From JAWLHU01 sp041690255 (lineage in GTDB: Bacteria > Bacillota > Sulfobacillia > Symbiobacteriales > Symbiobacteriaceae): 64,000 nt of DNA. Shown here piece by piece: positions 56,294 to 64,000 of the stretch. The stretch spans positions 186,001 through 250,000 of the forward strand of contig JAWLHU010000007.1 in the NCBI GenBank assembly GCA_041690255.1, given 5' to 3'. Below the pieces are notes generated by a model that worked only from the letters and a program-made list of their open reading frames with translations, ran no database searches and was not told the DNA's origin. The position numbers and the translations under genes are program-made. Every line of letters starts with the position of its first letter. Position 1 is the stretch's first letter.

Positions 56294-56311
56294 CGTATGC
56301 ATGAGGATCGG

Positions 56312-56428
56312 TCACCGGTCCTGATACCAGCGAACGAGGAGGCCAGCCAGGTAGGCCAGCCCAGCGACGGCAAAGAGCCCGAGAATAAGGCGGCCGAGAA
56401 ACCCGATCGAACTCAGAACCCCGTCCAT
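56312..56428 (-). CDS. Small membrane protein, 38 residues
   Basis: ATG 56428 follows GGGAGGAAG at a good distance. The product has one hydrophobic helix (about residues 8-31, FLGRLILGLFAVAGLAYLAGLL) and a short polar end WYQDR. No family is recognised. A longer in-frame extension to 56539 lacks a binding site. AT-rich sequence (TACAGTATAAGG) immediately upstream may contain the -10. Confidence 0.55.
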   Translation of the reverse strand: MDGVLSSIGFLGRLILGLFAVAGLAYLAGLLVRWYQDR

Positions 56429-56761
56429 GCTGACTTCCTCCCTTATACTGTACATAGTACGCCACAAGAGGAGTGGACCCCTTTTGCAGGCTTGTGGAAA
56501 GATCCTGACGGTATCGCTCGCGGAGATCGACATGACCACCGTGGCTCAACTGCTGGGACGAGTTCGGGTGCAGCGACTCACATAGACCTGTGCTACCGGG
56601 CAGACCAAGTGAACTGTGGCCGCCGCGTCCGATGGGGCGACGGGTCATCGTACGAAAGGACGACCCCCGTTTCCGGCCCCGGTACCTGCGATCCCCCCGG
56701 CTCTCCCTGGTACGATACTCCCAGAGAAAGCCCCAACGGGCACCCTGGGAGGACGAAAAAC
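56429..56761. other. Intergenic region before the MFS gene
   Basis: 333 bases without a well-supported gene. It has a possible 17-codon frame (ATG 56531) with a weak binding site, and an extended -10 candidate TGG-TACGAT near 56706-56714, 50 bases before the MFS start. Nothing else is recognised. Confidence 0.4.
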
Positions 56762-58006
56762 ATGGCCTCGATCGCGGTCGAAGCAACTGGTCGCCAGTAT
56801 CCGCCACTCACCCGCAACCGGACCTTTATAGCCCTCTGGCTGGGCAGTCTCGTGTCGGTTCTGGGTGACGGTTTCCACAGCGTAGCTCTGGGTCTCTGGG
56901 TGCTGCAGGCAACCGGTTCCGCCAGCGCCATGGCGCTGGTCATGTCGAGCCGGATCATTGTCTCGATTCTGCTCGGGGCGGTAGCCGGCACTGTGGTCGA
57001 CCGCTCTGATCGCCGGATGATCATGATCATCATGAACGTGGCCCGCTTCCTGTCCGTCGGTGCGATCGCTCTGCTCGTAGAGGGCGGCGTGACCACGCTG
57101 GCCCCGATCATCGGCCTGACTGCGCTGACCGCCGTCGCCAGTCAGTTCTATGGGCCCAGTATGACGGCCAGCCTGGTCAATATCGTCGGCAAGGAAGAGC
57201 TTCCCCGGGCTACCGGCATGCTCCAGATGTCGAATACGGTCGGTCAGATGGTCGGTCCGTTCCTGGGTGGCGTGGTCGTGGCGATGCTCGGCGGGTGGGT
57301 CGCCCTCGCTGTCGATGCAGGCACCTTTCTGTTCGCCGCACTCATGGTCCTGGTCGCTGGCACCTTCCCCAGCCCCAAGCGTGAGGGGAAGGAGAAAGGA
57401 GACTTCTGGGGGGACCTGACCGAAGGTTTTCGCTATATCCGGCAACATCCGGTCGCCAACGCCATCATGTTCCTGGCACCGATCATCAACTTTTTCGGCA
57501 ACGCCATTGGTGTTCTGCTTCCTGTGATTGCTGTGAAGGTCTGGCTGGCTGATTCGGTCCAGTTCGGCGCCCTGGAGGCCCTCTTCCCCACCGGTTTTGC
57601 GATCGGTGCCGCAGCTATCATGGCCCTCTCCAAGAAGCTGAAGCGCCGCGGTGCCCTCATGATGGGCGGCGTCTCCGCCGCTGGTCTCGCTGTGACCGTC
57701 ATCGCCCTCATGCCATCGATCAACGCAGCGCTTCCGGTCGTGGTCCTTGCCGGGGTGGGTCTGGCCCTTGCTAACGTACTCCTGCAGATCACGCTCCAGA
57801 GTGAGGTGGCGCCCGAGGTTCAGGGCCGTGTCTTTGGCACCTTGGGGAGTTTGGTGAACATTGCCAGCCCGCTCGCCATGTTGCTCGCCGGCGTGCTTGG
57901 AGACGCCTTCAGCCCCACGACCATCGTCGCAGTCGCCGGCGTTCTGCTCGCCCTGGTCGGCGGGGTCGGTTACCTGACCTCCCGCGGACTGCGTCAGTAC
58001 AACTAG
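56762..58006 (+). CDS. MFS transporter
   Basis: A 414-residue transporter with 12 membrane helices in two halves. It starts with RTFIALWLGSLVSVLGDGFH, and loop 2-3 carries DRSDRRM, the MFS motif-A-like basic turn. The central cytoplasmic loop is charged (SPKREGKEKGDF). It belongs to the MFS_3/EntS-like efflux group; the substrate is unknown. ATG 56762 follows GGGAGGA at nine bases; the open frame reaching back to 56246 is unsupported. Confidence 0.88.
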   Translation: MASIAVEATGRQYPPLTRNRTFIALWLGSLVSVLGDGFHSVALGLWVLQATGSASAMALVMSSRIIVSILLGAVAGTVVDRSDRRMIMIIMNVARFLSVGAIALLVEGGVTTLAPIIGLTALTAVASQFYGPSMTASLVNIVGKEELPRATGMLQMSNTVGQMVGPFLGGVVVAMLGGWVALAVDAGTFLFAALMVLVAGTFPSPKREGKEKGDFWGDLTEGFRYIRQHPVANAIMFLAPIINFFGNAIGVLLPVIAVKVWLADSVQFGALEALFPTGFAIGAAAIMALSKKLKRRGALMMGGVSAAGLAVTVIALMPSINAALPVVVLAGVGLALANVLLQITLQSEVAPEVQGRVFGTLGSLVNIASPLAMLLAGVLGDAFSPTTIVAVAGVLLALVGGVGYLTSRGLRQYN

Positions 58007-58122
58007 CCACCAACGTGCCAGCAACCTCCATTCCGAAAGGACCCGACTCTCAGTGAATCGGATTCTGTCGACTGCGCAGACTAAAGTCGGTTCCCCATTT
58101 CGACACGGCGGAGGTGGCGTGT

Positions 58123-58368
58123 ATGCGGATCGCTGTCGAGGGCGGGCTAAGCCAAGTCGAGCAGGCGCTACGCCAGGAGGGATTCCAGATCACCAAACTG
58201 ACGCCAGGGGCCATGACGAATGTTGATGCGGCTGTCGTATCCGGTATGTCCGACAACTTCATGGGTGTTCACGACACGAACGGCAACAAGTTCCCGGTGA
58301 TTGATGCCTCCGGGAAGACGGCCGATGAGGTGGTTCGCCAGATCCGCGACCGGGCGGGCAAAAAGTAA
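58123..58368 (+). CDS. YkuS-family (UPF0180) protein
   Basis: An 81-residue protein matching the YkuS/UPF0180 family: MRIAVEGGLSQVEQALRQEG, then GAVVSGMSDNFMG-like sequence (here AAVVSGMSDNFMG) and a C-terminal helix KTADEVVRQIRDR. The function of the family is unknown. It is common in spore-forming Firmicutes. GGAGGTGG lies before ATG 58123. The thiamine-binding gene follows after 18 bases. Confidence 0.8.
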   Translation: MRIAVEGGLSQVEQALRQEGFQITKLTPGAMTNVDAAVVSGMSDNFMGVHDTNGNKFPVIDASGKTADEVVRQIRDRAGKK

Positions 58369-58386
58369 AACCGGGAGGTGAGCCTC

Positions 58387-58683
58387 GTGGCGCTCCTCGA
58401 GATCAGCGTGGTCCCCGTCGGGACGGAGAGCCCCAGTTTCTCCAGCGTTGTCTCCCAGGCGCTCAAGGAGGCCCAGCGCAACGGTATCAAATACGACATC
58501 AGCCCCACCGGCACGGTGATGGAGGGTGATCTGCCCGCCTTGATGGACATCGCCCAGAAGATGCACCACGCAGCCTTCTATGGCGGTACCCAGCGGGTTG
58601 TGACGAACATCAGCATTGATGAACGGCGAGACAAGGACCTGTCCTTGGAAGGAACCGTGGCGGCCGCCAAGAGCAGCTTGTAG
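58387..58683 (+). CDS. Thiamine-binding MTH1187/YqgV-family protein (UPF0045)
   Basis: A 98-residue protein with ALLEISVVPVGTESPSFSSVV, DISPTGTVMEGDL and the C-terminal KMHHAAFYGGTQRVVTNISIDER, all typical of the MTH1187/YkoF-like thiamine-binding family. It probably binds hydroxymethylpyrimidine or thiamine in the cytoplasm. GTG 58387 is seven bases after GGGAGGTG; a GTG at 58378 is within that binding site. Confidence 0.85.
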   Translation: MALLEISVVPVGTESPSFSSVVSQALKEAQRNGIKYDISPTGTVMEGDLPALMDIAQKMHHAAFYGGTQRVVTNISIDERRDKDLSLEGTVAAAKSSL

Positions 58684-58688
58684 GACAG

Positions 58689-58716
58689 AGAGGAGCACCC
58701 GGGGGTGCTCCTCTTC
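58689..58716. terminator. Terminator between convergent genes
   Basis: AGAGGAGCACC pairs with GGTGCTCCTCTT around a GGGG-type loop, between the genes ending at 58683 and 58721. Confidence 0.8.
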
Positions 58717-58720
58717 GCTG

Positions 58721-59038
58721 TCAGGAACGCTGGGTTGGGAACGGGGCGACTCCTGGCTGCGCAACCGCCTGCGGAACGGTAGCGGGAGCGCTGACAGCAG
58801 GCTGACCGCCTGCGGTCGGGCCCTGACCCGTCACTCGTGCGCCGGTGGCAGCGGGCGTCGCAGGTGTCTGGCCAGACAGTGCCTGCTCCGCCGCCATGAT
58901 CGCGTACTTCGTGAAGCTGCCCGCCTCACGGGATGTCAGGCCACCGTAGTCGCCCGGCTGGGCGCGGTCGCCGGCGCCCTGCAAGCGGGCGAGGAACATC
59001 TTGGTCTCGTCGGAGAGCAGTGAACGCTTGCGGGCCAT
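58721..59038 (-). CDS. SASP-like protein with Ala/Pro/Gln-rich tail
   Basis: A 105-residue protein. The first half resembles alpha/beta small acid-soluble spore proteins: MARKRSLLSDETKMFLARL, then GDYGGLTSREAGSFTKYAIM and MAAEQAL. The usual GG-x-MVKRMI segment after SREAGS is replaced, so DNA binding may be altered. The second half (about 60-105) is low-complexity Ala/Pro/Gln/Thr. ATG 59038 follows AAAGGGGGTGAG. Alternatively it is an unrelated small protein; the resemblance is by eye only. Confidence 0.5.
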   Translation of the reverse strand: MARKRSLLSDETKMFLARLQGAGDRAQPGDYGGLTSREAGSFTKYAIMAAEQALSGQTPATPAATGARVTGQGPTAGGQPAVSAPATVPQAVAQPGVAPFPTQRS

Positions 59039-59062
59039 CGGTCTCACCCCCTTTGCCCATGG

Positions 59063-59293
59063 CTAGCCGAGTCGCTCAATTCCAGGCTTCGGACCCTTTT
59101 CCTTCGGAATGAAGGTTTCGCAGAGGGTCTGATTCGACTCCCGTGCCTGGCCGCCGATCGTGCCGATCTCCATGTTGGCGTTACCCAGGGTCTGAGGGTT
59201 GTTCCGGACCATGATCTTGGAAGCCTTGCAGTTGTCACCGCTGCCGTAGTAGTAGCAACTGTTGACCGTGCAGTAGATCTCCTGATTGGCCAT
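59063..59293 (-). CDS. DUF1540-domain protein
   Basis: A 76-residue protein with the DUF1540 cysteine pattern: CTVNSCYYYGSGDNCKASKI followed by a C-terminal TLCETFIPK. Four cysteines probably bind metal. DUF1540 proteins are frequent in sporulating Firmicutes and are of unknown function. ATG 59293 follows GGGAGG. It is upstream of the SASP-like gene with a 24-base gap, so the two may be cotranscribed. Confidence 0.85.
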   Translation of the reverse strand: MANQEIYCTVNSCYYYGSGDNCKASKIMVRNNPQTLGNANMEIGTIGGQARESNQTLCETFIPKEKGPKPGIERLG

Positions 59294-59551
59294 GTTCTCT
59301 TCACCTCCCGCTGTTAGTCTCAGCGATTGGATACTGGTTCATGCTTGACAAACTCTGCTGCAGAAATGTGATCGCGAGGCTTAGAGAGACTAGGCGCGAG
59401 CGCGGATATACAAACCTGCATTTCGCGCGTGGATTTCTTGCACAATGCCCTTGAAGTTACCCTCAGGAAGCGCTATATTGTGATAGGTTACTACTCGTGA
59501 GCGGTCACCGGAAACGAAGCATCGGATCAGTGGTCTTCCTGAACCTGGCCG

Positions 59552-59580
59552 TTGACTTACAACCGATTTTCCGCTACAAT
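59552..59580 (+). promoter_or_regulatory. Sigma-A promoter of speD
   Basis: TTGACT (59552-59557), a 17-base spacer and TACAAT (59575-59580), each 5/6 to consensus; predicted start near 59587. Confidence 0.85.
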
Positions 59581-59627
59581 CGCACCTATTGTGATCCGTT
59601 TTTCCGGTAGGCCCAACACTTTCGGAG

Positions 59628-59644
59628 GTTGAGACTGTCTCAAC
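59628..59644 (+). promoter_or_regulatory. Dyad in the speD leader
   Basis: GTTGAGAC-T-GTCTCAAC lies about 42-58 bases after the predicted transcription start. It may be an operator or an RNA hairpin. Confidence 0.4.
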
Positions 59645-59780
59645 ACTGGATCCGCACAAACAGGAACCTAGTACGCCTTAAAGGGTTGGGGCTGTGCCCG
59701 ACTTTTCCCCCGTTGGCGTGACGATGGTCCCGTCTAGCTTGAGAGGGCTAGAAAGTCATTTGCTGAAGGGGGAGTTTCTA

Positions 59781-60176
59781 ATGTCTTTTTCGACTTTTGG
59801 CCGTCACGTCACCATGGATCTCCGCGATGTTACTTTTGAGAAGCTGAATGACCTTCAGTTCCTGAAGGAGTCTATGCTCGAGGCAGCAGAGCGTTGCGGT
59901 GCCACGGTGGTTGGTGAGAGCTTCATCCAGTTCAGCCCGCAGGGCGTCACTGGCGTTCTGGTCCTCTCGGAGTCCCATCTTTCGATCCATACCTACCCTG
60001 AGGAAGGGTTCGCTGCGATCGACTGCTACACGTGCGGTTACACCGTCGATCCGGAGATCGCCTGCGATTACCTCAAGGCAGTGATGGGTGGTCGGGTTGC
60101 CGGTTATCGTGCCCTTCGTCGTGGCAGCGGCCCCATCGAGGATCTGAATCAGCTCCGTCTCGCTGCGGCCAACTAA
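59781..60176 (+). CDS. speD: S-adenosylmethionine decarboxylase proenzyme (class 1b)
   Basis: A 131-residue proenzyme that self-cleaves at Glu64-Ser65 in LSESHLSIHTYPE to make the pyruvoyl group. His70 and Cys85 (CYTCGY) match the conserved processing and proton-donor residues. It makes decarboxylated SAM for spermidine synthesis. ATG 59781 follows GAAGGGGGAG at six bases. It is a single gene with a strong promoter and terminator. Confidence 0.95.
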   Translation: MSFSTFGRHVTMDLRDVTFEKLNDLQFLKESMLEAAERCGATVVGESFIQFSPQGVTGVLVLSESHLSIHTYPEEGFAAIDCYTCGYTVDPEIACDYLKAVMGGRVAGYRALRRGSGPIEDLNQLRLAAAN

Positions 60177-60192
60177 TCCAAAGCGAAATCAC

Positions 60193-60226
60193 ACGAGGCT
60201 TTCCGAAAGGAAAGCCTCGTTTTTTT
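60193..60226 (+). terminator. Intrinsic terminator of speD
   Basis: ACGAGGCTTTCC (60193-60204), loop GAAA, GGAAAGCCTCGT (60209-60220), then a run of T to 60226. Confidence 0.95.
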
Positions 60227-60387
60227 GTGGGACGTCGAGGAACAAGGCTCCTCGTTTTGAAACTTTTTCCATTTCACCAGCAGGAGAGCGAGCGAGTGAT
60301 GTAGAAATTTACTTGAGAACCCTTATTTATCCAGTATTTCTGCCGCAAGTGTCAGCCGCTGTGGGCGGTAAGGAGGGGGAGCGGCAC

Positions 60388-62220
60388 ATGACGGGAAGGG
60401 CACAAGTCCCTGGACGCCTTCTGGGTTACATGAGGGCTAGGCTCAGGTCGTTGGGGCCATTGCTCCTGGTGGGGACTGTTCTCCTGTATGAGTTCAGTTG
60501 GAAGGGACGGTTCATTCCGCACGGCGGTTGGCTGGAGCGGCTCATTGACATTGGCCTCTTCCTCGTGGTGGCACCTGCGGCGGTGTGGTGGGGCGGGGCC
60601 ACGACACGGCAACTGATCAAGCGCCTGGCGCGGTCAGAAATGGCTAGTGAGGAGAAGAGCCGGTTGCTTGAGCAGCGCAATCTTCAACTGCAGGCGATTC
60701 TTCAAGCTTCCCGAACCCTGGCGCCGCTTCTGCACCAGGGGCGGGTGGCTGACCTGGTAATCAGTCAGGTGCAGTCCTACACGCGGTTTACAAAGGCGGT
60801 CCTGGTCGCGGGCCCGGACGAGCAGGGGGAGTACCAGGTCATCGGTAGTCACGCGTTCCCCGCGATTCATCAGTCCCATCTGATCGACGCGACTATGGGG
60901 AGCCAGAAGGCCTCCTCCCCCGTGGAGTGGTGCCGGTTGACCCGTCAGCCGGTCGTCGTAGAGAACCTGCTCCGCGATTTCCGTACAGCGGGTCTGAAGG
61001 AACTCTGGTCCGAGGCTGAGGCGGAGGCAATGCTGGCCGTGCCCTTTCTTGCCGAGGAGCAGTTCCGGGGCGCCCTTCTACTGTTTTTGGAGCGGTCCGG
61101 TCCCATTGCGACAGCCGAGATCACACTGGCCACAGCACTGGCCAGTCAGTCCGCGCTCTTCCTCGAGAATGCCCGACTCTTCACCAAGACGGAGGAGCAC
61201 CGTGCCCGCTTGGAGCGGTCGGTCCAGGTTTTCGAGTCCATGGCCTCGGCGCTCGCATCCACACGGGTGGGCATATCGCCGTTCCTGCAGTTTGTGGCCG
61301 ACGCCGCGGCTCGCCTCGTGTCCCCGGCTCGTGTCCACCTCGCCGTCACTACCGTCGCTCGCGCTACCCCGCTGGTCGTGACTCGCAGCGCCGGCCTGGC
61401 GGAGGGAGTGCAGACCGAGGATCTCCGGCTCGGGGTGGACCTGCCCATCACGTTAGATGGGGAGGAGGCGGGCCGCCTGGAGGTCTACGTCAGCGGTGAG
61501 GGCCGCATAGTAGATGGCGACACAACAGGGATTCTGCGCACCTTTGTCCACCTGATCGCGTCCGCACTAGGCAACAGTGCCCTGCTTTCCAACCTGCGCC
61601 AGGCGGTCGACGAGGTCGAGCGCGCGTACATGGGTACCCTTGAGGCGCTCTCAAAGGCCCTGGAGATGCGTGACCACGAGGTCGAGGGCCACTCCCGGCG
61701 CGTGGTGCAGTACACCGTGGCCCTCGCCAAACGCCTGAGGGTCCCCGAGTGGCAAATGGTTCCGATCATTCGTGGGGCCCTGCTCCACGACATAGGCAAG
61801 ATCGGGATTCCCGATGCGATCCTGCGGAAGCCTGGTCCGCTCGACGACGAGGAGTGGGCAATCATGCGGCAGCATCCTCGCATTGGCTACGAGATGCTTA
61901 AGCAGATCGACTTTCTCAAGCAAGCGGTGCCGATCATTCTTCATCATCATGAACGGTATGATGGAACCGGCTATCCTGCTGGGCTGGTGGAGGGACAGAT
62001 TCCGCTTGGGGCCCGCATCTTCGCGGTCGCTGACACCTACGATGCCATCACCTCGGACCGTCCGTATCGCAAGGGGAGGGACCACACAGCTGCCATCGAT
62101 GAGATTCGCAAAGGGTGCGGGACCCAGTTCGACCCTCTGGTGGTCGATGCCCTCCTCTCCCTCCCGGAGGAGGATCTGAACCGAATCCGAGAGATGACCC
62201 TGGAGTCACTCCGCAACTGA
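60388..62220 (+). CDS. GAF and HD-GYP domain c-di-GMP phosphodiesterase
   Basis: A 610-residue protein: two N-terminal membrane helices (about 20-40 and 52-72), a coiled-coil linker, and two GAF-like sensor domains (about 95-250 and 280-410). A C-terminal HD-GYP domain has HDIGKIGIPDAIL (about 467-479) and HHHERYDGTGYPAGL (about 517-531). HD-GYP proteins hydrolyse c-di-GMP. It opposes the diguanylate cyclase at 14752 in the same window. AAGGAGGGGGAG precedes ATG 60388. Confidence 0.92.
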   Translation: MTGRAQVPGRLLGYMRARLRSLGPLLLVGTVLLYEFSWKGRFIPHGGWLERLIDIGLFLVVAPAAVWWGGATTRQLIKRLARSEMASEEKSRLLEQRNLQLQAILQASRTLAPLLHQGRVADLVISQVQSYTRFTKAVLVAGPDEQGEYQVIGSHAFPAIHQSHLIDATMGSQKASSPVEWCRLTRQPVVVENLLRDFRTAGLKELWSEAEAEAMLAVPFLAEEQFRGALLLFLERSGPIATAEITLATALASQSALFLENARLFTKTEEHRARLERSVQVFESMASALASTRVGISPFLQFVADAAARLVSPARVHLAVTTVARATPLVVTRSAGLAEGVQTEDLRLGVDLPITLDGEEAGRLEVYVSGEGRIVDGDTTGILRTFVHLIASALGNSALLSNLRQAVDEVERAYMGTLEALSKALEMRDHEVEGHSRRVVQYTVALAKRLRVPEWQMVPIIRGALLHDIGKIGIPDAILRKPGPLDDEEWAIMRQHPRIGYEMLKQIDFLKQAVPIILHHHERYDGTGYPAGLVEGQIPLGARIFAVADTYDAITSDRPYRKGRDHTAAIDEIRKGCGTQFDPLVVDALLSLPEEDLNRIREMTLESLRN

Positions 62221-62235
62221 CCGCACGGCAGACGG

Positions 62236-62267
62236 AAGCCCCGCCATTGGGATAGATGGCGGGGCTT
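62236..62267. terminator. Terminator between convergent genes
   Basis: AAGCCCCGCCAT (62236-62247) pairs exactly with ATGGCGGGGCTT (62256-62267) around TGGGATAG. Confidence 0.85.
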
Positions 62268-62279
62268 GCATTACCGCTC

Positions 62280-62831
62280 TTACTTTCCTCCGGAACGGAG
62301 CGGAAGTACCGCAGAGTTGACCGTCAATCCACCGGGGTACTGGACCTCAGCCCAGAATGCCCTCATGTTGCCAAAGGGAAGGGTCCCCTTCCACGACCAG
62401 CCGTCCTTCCCGTTGGTGTCCTCACCGAGCAGGTTGGGCTTGTACGATTCGTTGCCGTCGGCCCAGTAGAACGTGACCTTGGTGGCGGCGGTGTGCCCGG
62501 TCAGGGTGTAGGTATGTTCCCCATCCACAATCAGCCAGCCGCTCTCGTTGGGGACGGCCGGCGAAATCTCGAAGTCGGTCATCTCCTGGTGGATCAGCCT
62601 GGTCTCCAGAGCCTTCGTCAGATCCTCGGCTTGACGTTTCTCATCGGCAGTCTTGAGGGTGGCCTGGTCAAGTTGGGCCTTCAGGTCCTTGTTCTGGCTC
62701 TCCAGTTGGGTTACCTGCTCTTGCAGGGCGGTCACTTCACTGCGCAGGTTCTCCTTCTCCTTATCCTTGCTGCAGCCCGTGAAGACCACCAGGGCCGCAA
62801 TCAATAGCGTCACCGTTAGTGTGCGCTTCAT
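62280..62831 (-). CDS. Coiled-coil lipoprotein
   Basis: A 183-residue lipoprotein: signal MKRTLTVTLLIAALVVFTGC with lipobox VFTGC, then a heptad-rich coiled coil (about residues 28-85, NLRSEVTALQEQVTQLESQN). A C-terminal beta-rich domain resembles a small immunoglobulin-like or sporulation-type extracellular module (HTYTLTGHTAATKVTFYWAD). No enzyme motif is visible. ATG 62831 follows AAAGGAGA. It is divergent from the M23 gene. Confidence 0.78.
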   Translation of the reverse strand: MKRTLTVTLLIAALVVFTGCSKDKEKENLRSEVTALQEQVTQLESQNKDLKAQLDQATLKTADEKRQAEDLTKALETRLIHQEMTDFEISPAVPNESGWLIVDGEHTYTLTGHTAATKVTFYWADGNESYKPNLLGEDTNGKDGWSWKGTLPFGNMRAFWAEVQYPGGLTVNSAVLPLRSGGK

Positions 62832-62992
62832 TAGCACGTCTCCTTTGTGGATCAGGTCAGACGACTTGCCTGCCACCCTGTATAACGGGGAAGTTCGACA
62901 AAGGTTGCGCTGAACCTGTCGAATTTGCGCATCTGCACGGGTGAGGCATGAATCCGGGGGCCCGTCCATAGACTGGGGCGGGAGGGGATTCC

Positions 62993-63895
62993 ATGTCCAG
63001 GCGTGGGGCCAGGGAGGCGATCGCACAGCGATGGGAAGGGGCGTGGGGAGGCGTTCGATCAGCCTTTGAGCGGTTTCGAGAGAGCCGCCTCTACGTGCAG
63101 ACAGTCTGCACCGCCGTGCTGGTGGGTGCCGGTTGGCTGATCCATCTGCTGCCCTATGGCCCGCTAGCCCGTGTGGATGCAGCCCTTCGAGAGATGGTCA
63201 GCCGTGATTACGACTTCGTCGGCCGGTGGCATGTCGCCAGGGACTGGGCAGGCGAGCGGGGAGGATGGATCGCCGCGGCTGGAGGCCTGTGGAATGATGG
63301 GCGGGGCCTGCTACAGGACTGGATTGGAATCCCGCCATTGGGCGAAGTGGCAACAGCCGCACAGGAGGCCGACCAGCGTAGCCCCGGGCAGACGGTAACG
63401 CCGTCCGATTCATTCGCAACCAACTTAGGCGGCATGGACGACGGCCTCGGTACCGAGAAGGTCCAGGTCGGCCTATCGGGGGCTCCGGCGGCTCCCGTCC
63501 TCCCGGTTGACGGTGCCGTTCACTGGGGATACGGCTGGCTCCCCCAGGAGGTGGGGGAGGAGTTTCACGAGGGGATGGACTTCCTCACCAGCGCAGGCAG
63601 TGCTGTCTCGGCTGTGCAGGAGGGGACGGTTGTCTCGGTCCGGGCTGACCCTGGACTGGGCGGCCTGATTGAGATCCGTCACGGCGACCTGATCGCCGTC
63701 TACGCGCAGGTTGAGGCGATCAGGGTGAGCGCTGGCGAGAGTGTGAGCCGCGGGCAGGTGATCGCTGCCGTGGCCCGCCCCAAGGGGAGCGAGGGCTCGC
63801 AGCCACCGCATCTGCATTTCGAGATCCGGCCGGTAGCCACCGGGGAGCCGGTTGACCCGGCGGCTTACCTGGGCCTGGGAGGGAGACGACTCTGA
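62993..63895 (+). CDS. M23-family peptidase, SpoIVFA-like
   Basis: A 300-residue protein with an N-terminal cytoplasmic tail, one membrane helix (about 36-55), a linker of about 120 residues and a C-terminal LytM/M23 domain. Metal ligands are intact: His192 and Asp196 in FHEGMDF, and HLH at about 273-275. In sporulating Firmicutes SpoIVFA has this layout and sits directly before SpoIVFB, as here, where it holds the M50 protease in check. GGAGGGG precedes ATG 62993. Confidence 0.82.
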   Translation: MSRRGAREAIAQRWEGAWGGVRSAFERFRESRLYVQTVCTAVLVGAGWLIHLLPYGPLARVDAALREMVSRDYDFVGRWHVARDWAGERGGWIAAAGGLWNDGRGLLQDWIGIPPLGEVATAAQEADQRSPGQTVTPSDSFATNLGGMDDGLGTEKVQVGLSGAPAAPVLPVDGAVHWGYGWLPQEVGEEFHEGMDFLTSAGSAVSAVQEGTVVSVRADPGLGGLIEIRHGDLIAVYAQVEAIRVSAGESVSRGQVIAAVARPKGSEGSQPPHLHFEIRPVATGEPVDPAAYLGLGGRRL

Positions 63896-63897
63896 GG

Positions 63898-64000
63898 GTG
63901 GGCCGCATTGCCGGCATGCGGGTCGAGGTGCACTGGTTCTTCGGAATCATCCTTCTGGGGGCCTCACTGACCGGGTACTTCCTGGAGGCCGTGATCCTGC
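63898..64000 (+). CDS. M50 site-2 protease, SpoIVFB-like (partial)
   Basis: The 5' end of a gene that runs off the right edge; 34 residues are visible. GTG 63898 gives VGRIAGMRVEVHWFFGIILLG, the conserved opening of SpoIVFB-type M50 proteases, where the first helix follows VHW. SpoIVFB processes pro-sigma-K in the mother cell. The gene starts three bases after the M23 gene. The HEXXH motif would lie beyond the window, so the assignment rests on this N-terminus and context. Confidence 0.7.
   Translation, partial: MGRIAGMRVEVHWFFGIILLGASLTGYFLEAVIL

Larger units (their letters stand above)
59294..59780. other. Intergenic region and leader of speD
   Basis: 487 bases with no accepted gene. It contains the speD promoter (59552-59580), a dyad (59628-59644), a second hairpin CTAGC-N8-GCTAG (59734-59751) and about 190 bases of untranslated leader. 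An in-frame extension of speD to 59694 has no binding site. No known riboswitch is recognised. Confidence 0.5.

Overview
The window looks like a chromosomal segment of a high-GC, endospore-forming Firmicute. The best fit by gene content is the Symbiobacterium-type clostridia, but this is an inference and no 16S gene is present. The evidence is: Firmicutes-style ribosome binding sites (AAGGAGG-type) with many GTG and TTG starts; sigma-A promoters of the TTGAC-N17-TACAAT type; GlpP, EcsA/EcsB-like, YkuS- and YqgV-like proteins and a DUF1540 protein; a SASP-like protein; and an M23 peptidase followed by an M50 protease at the right edge that resembles SpoIVFA/SpoIVFB. I saw no rRNA, tRNA, CRISPR array, IS element or prophage.

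Layout. 1-7833 holds a Tad/Flp-type pilus locus split into two divergent arms: cpaB-cpaE-tadA-tadB-tadC on the minus strand and two TadE-like genes plus a TadG-like gene on the plus strand. It is followed by a solitary PglX-like adenine DNA methyltransferase (7908-10295). 10394-15780 holds a reductase-type SDR, a sulfur-flavoured cluster (an ArsR regulator divergent from DUF302, rhodanese and membrane-protein genes), a TPR protein, a small multidrug-export family protein and a diguanylate cyclase. 16215-21149 is an operon of three multiheme cytochromes c (5, 18 and 9 heme sites) and a cytochrome b, behind a promoter with a textbook class II CRP/FNR box. 21207-27677 has lgt, then glpP, a HAD phosphatase, and a UgpB/A/E-like ABC transporter without an ATPase gene, which together suggest glycerol phosphate use; an MBL-fold hydrolase follows.

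27731-27900 is a decanucleotide tandem repeat. 28464-32789 carries a 25-codon membrane peptide gene and a NapA-like molybdoenzyme with FeS and NrfD/DmsC-type partners. 32958-38579 has a second ArsR gene and a complete pyruvate/2-oxoacid dehydrogenase operon (E1alpha, E1beta, E2, E3). 38884-43744 is a second molybdoenzyme operon (Phs/Psr/Ttr-like catalytic subunit, FeS subunit, cytochrome b, TorD chaperone). 43832-47307 contains a zinc peptidase, a lipoprotein, a 2-oxoacid oxidoreductase gamma-like protein divergent from a 2Fe-2S ferredoxin, and an unknown gene. 47400-49250 is a compact module of an ECF-like sigma factor, an HTH protein and an ImmA/IrrE peptidase. 49445-51768 is an EcsAB-like ABC exporter. 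51838-55409 is a response regulator, histidine kinase and HtrA protease set (CssRS-HtrA-like). The rest holds small proteins, an MFS transporter, a thiamine-binding protein, spore-related small genes, speD behind a long leader, a GAF/HD-GYP protein, a lipoprotein, and the SpoIVFA/SpoIVFB-like pair cut by the window edge.

Taken together, the segment encodes a facultatively anaerobic, respiratory lifestyle. Two molybdoenzyme systems and 32 c-type heme sites are present, at least partly under a CRP/FNR-type regulator. Aerobic-type PDH, c-di-GMP signalling, surface pili and sporulation functions are also encoded.
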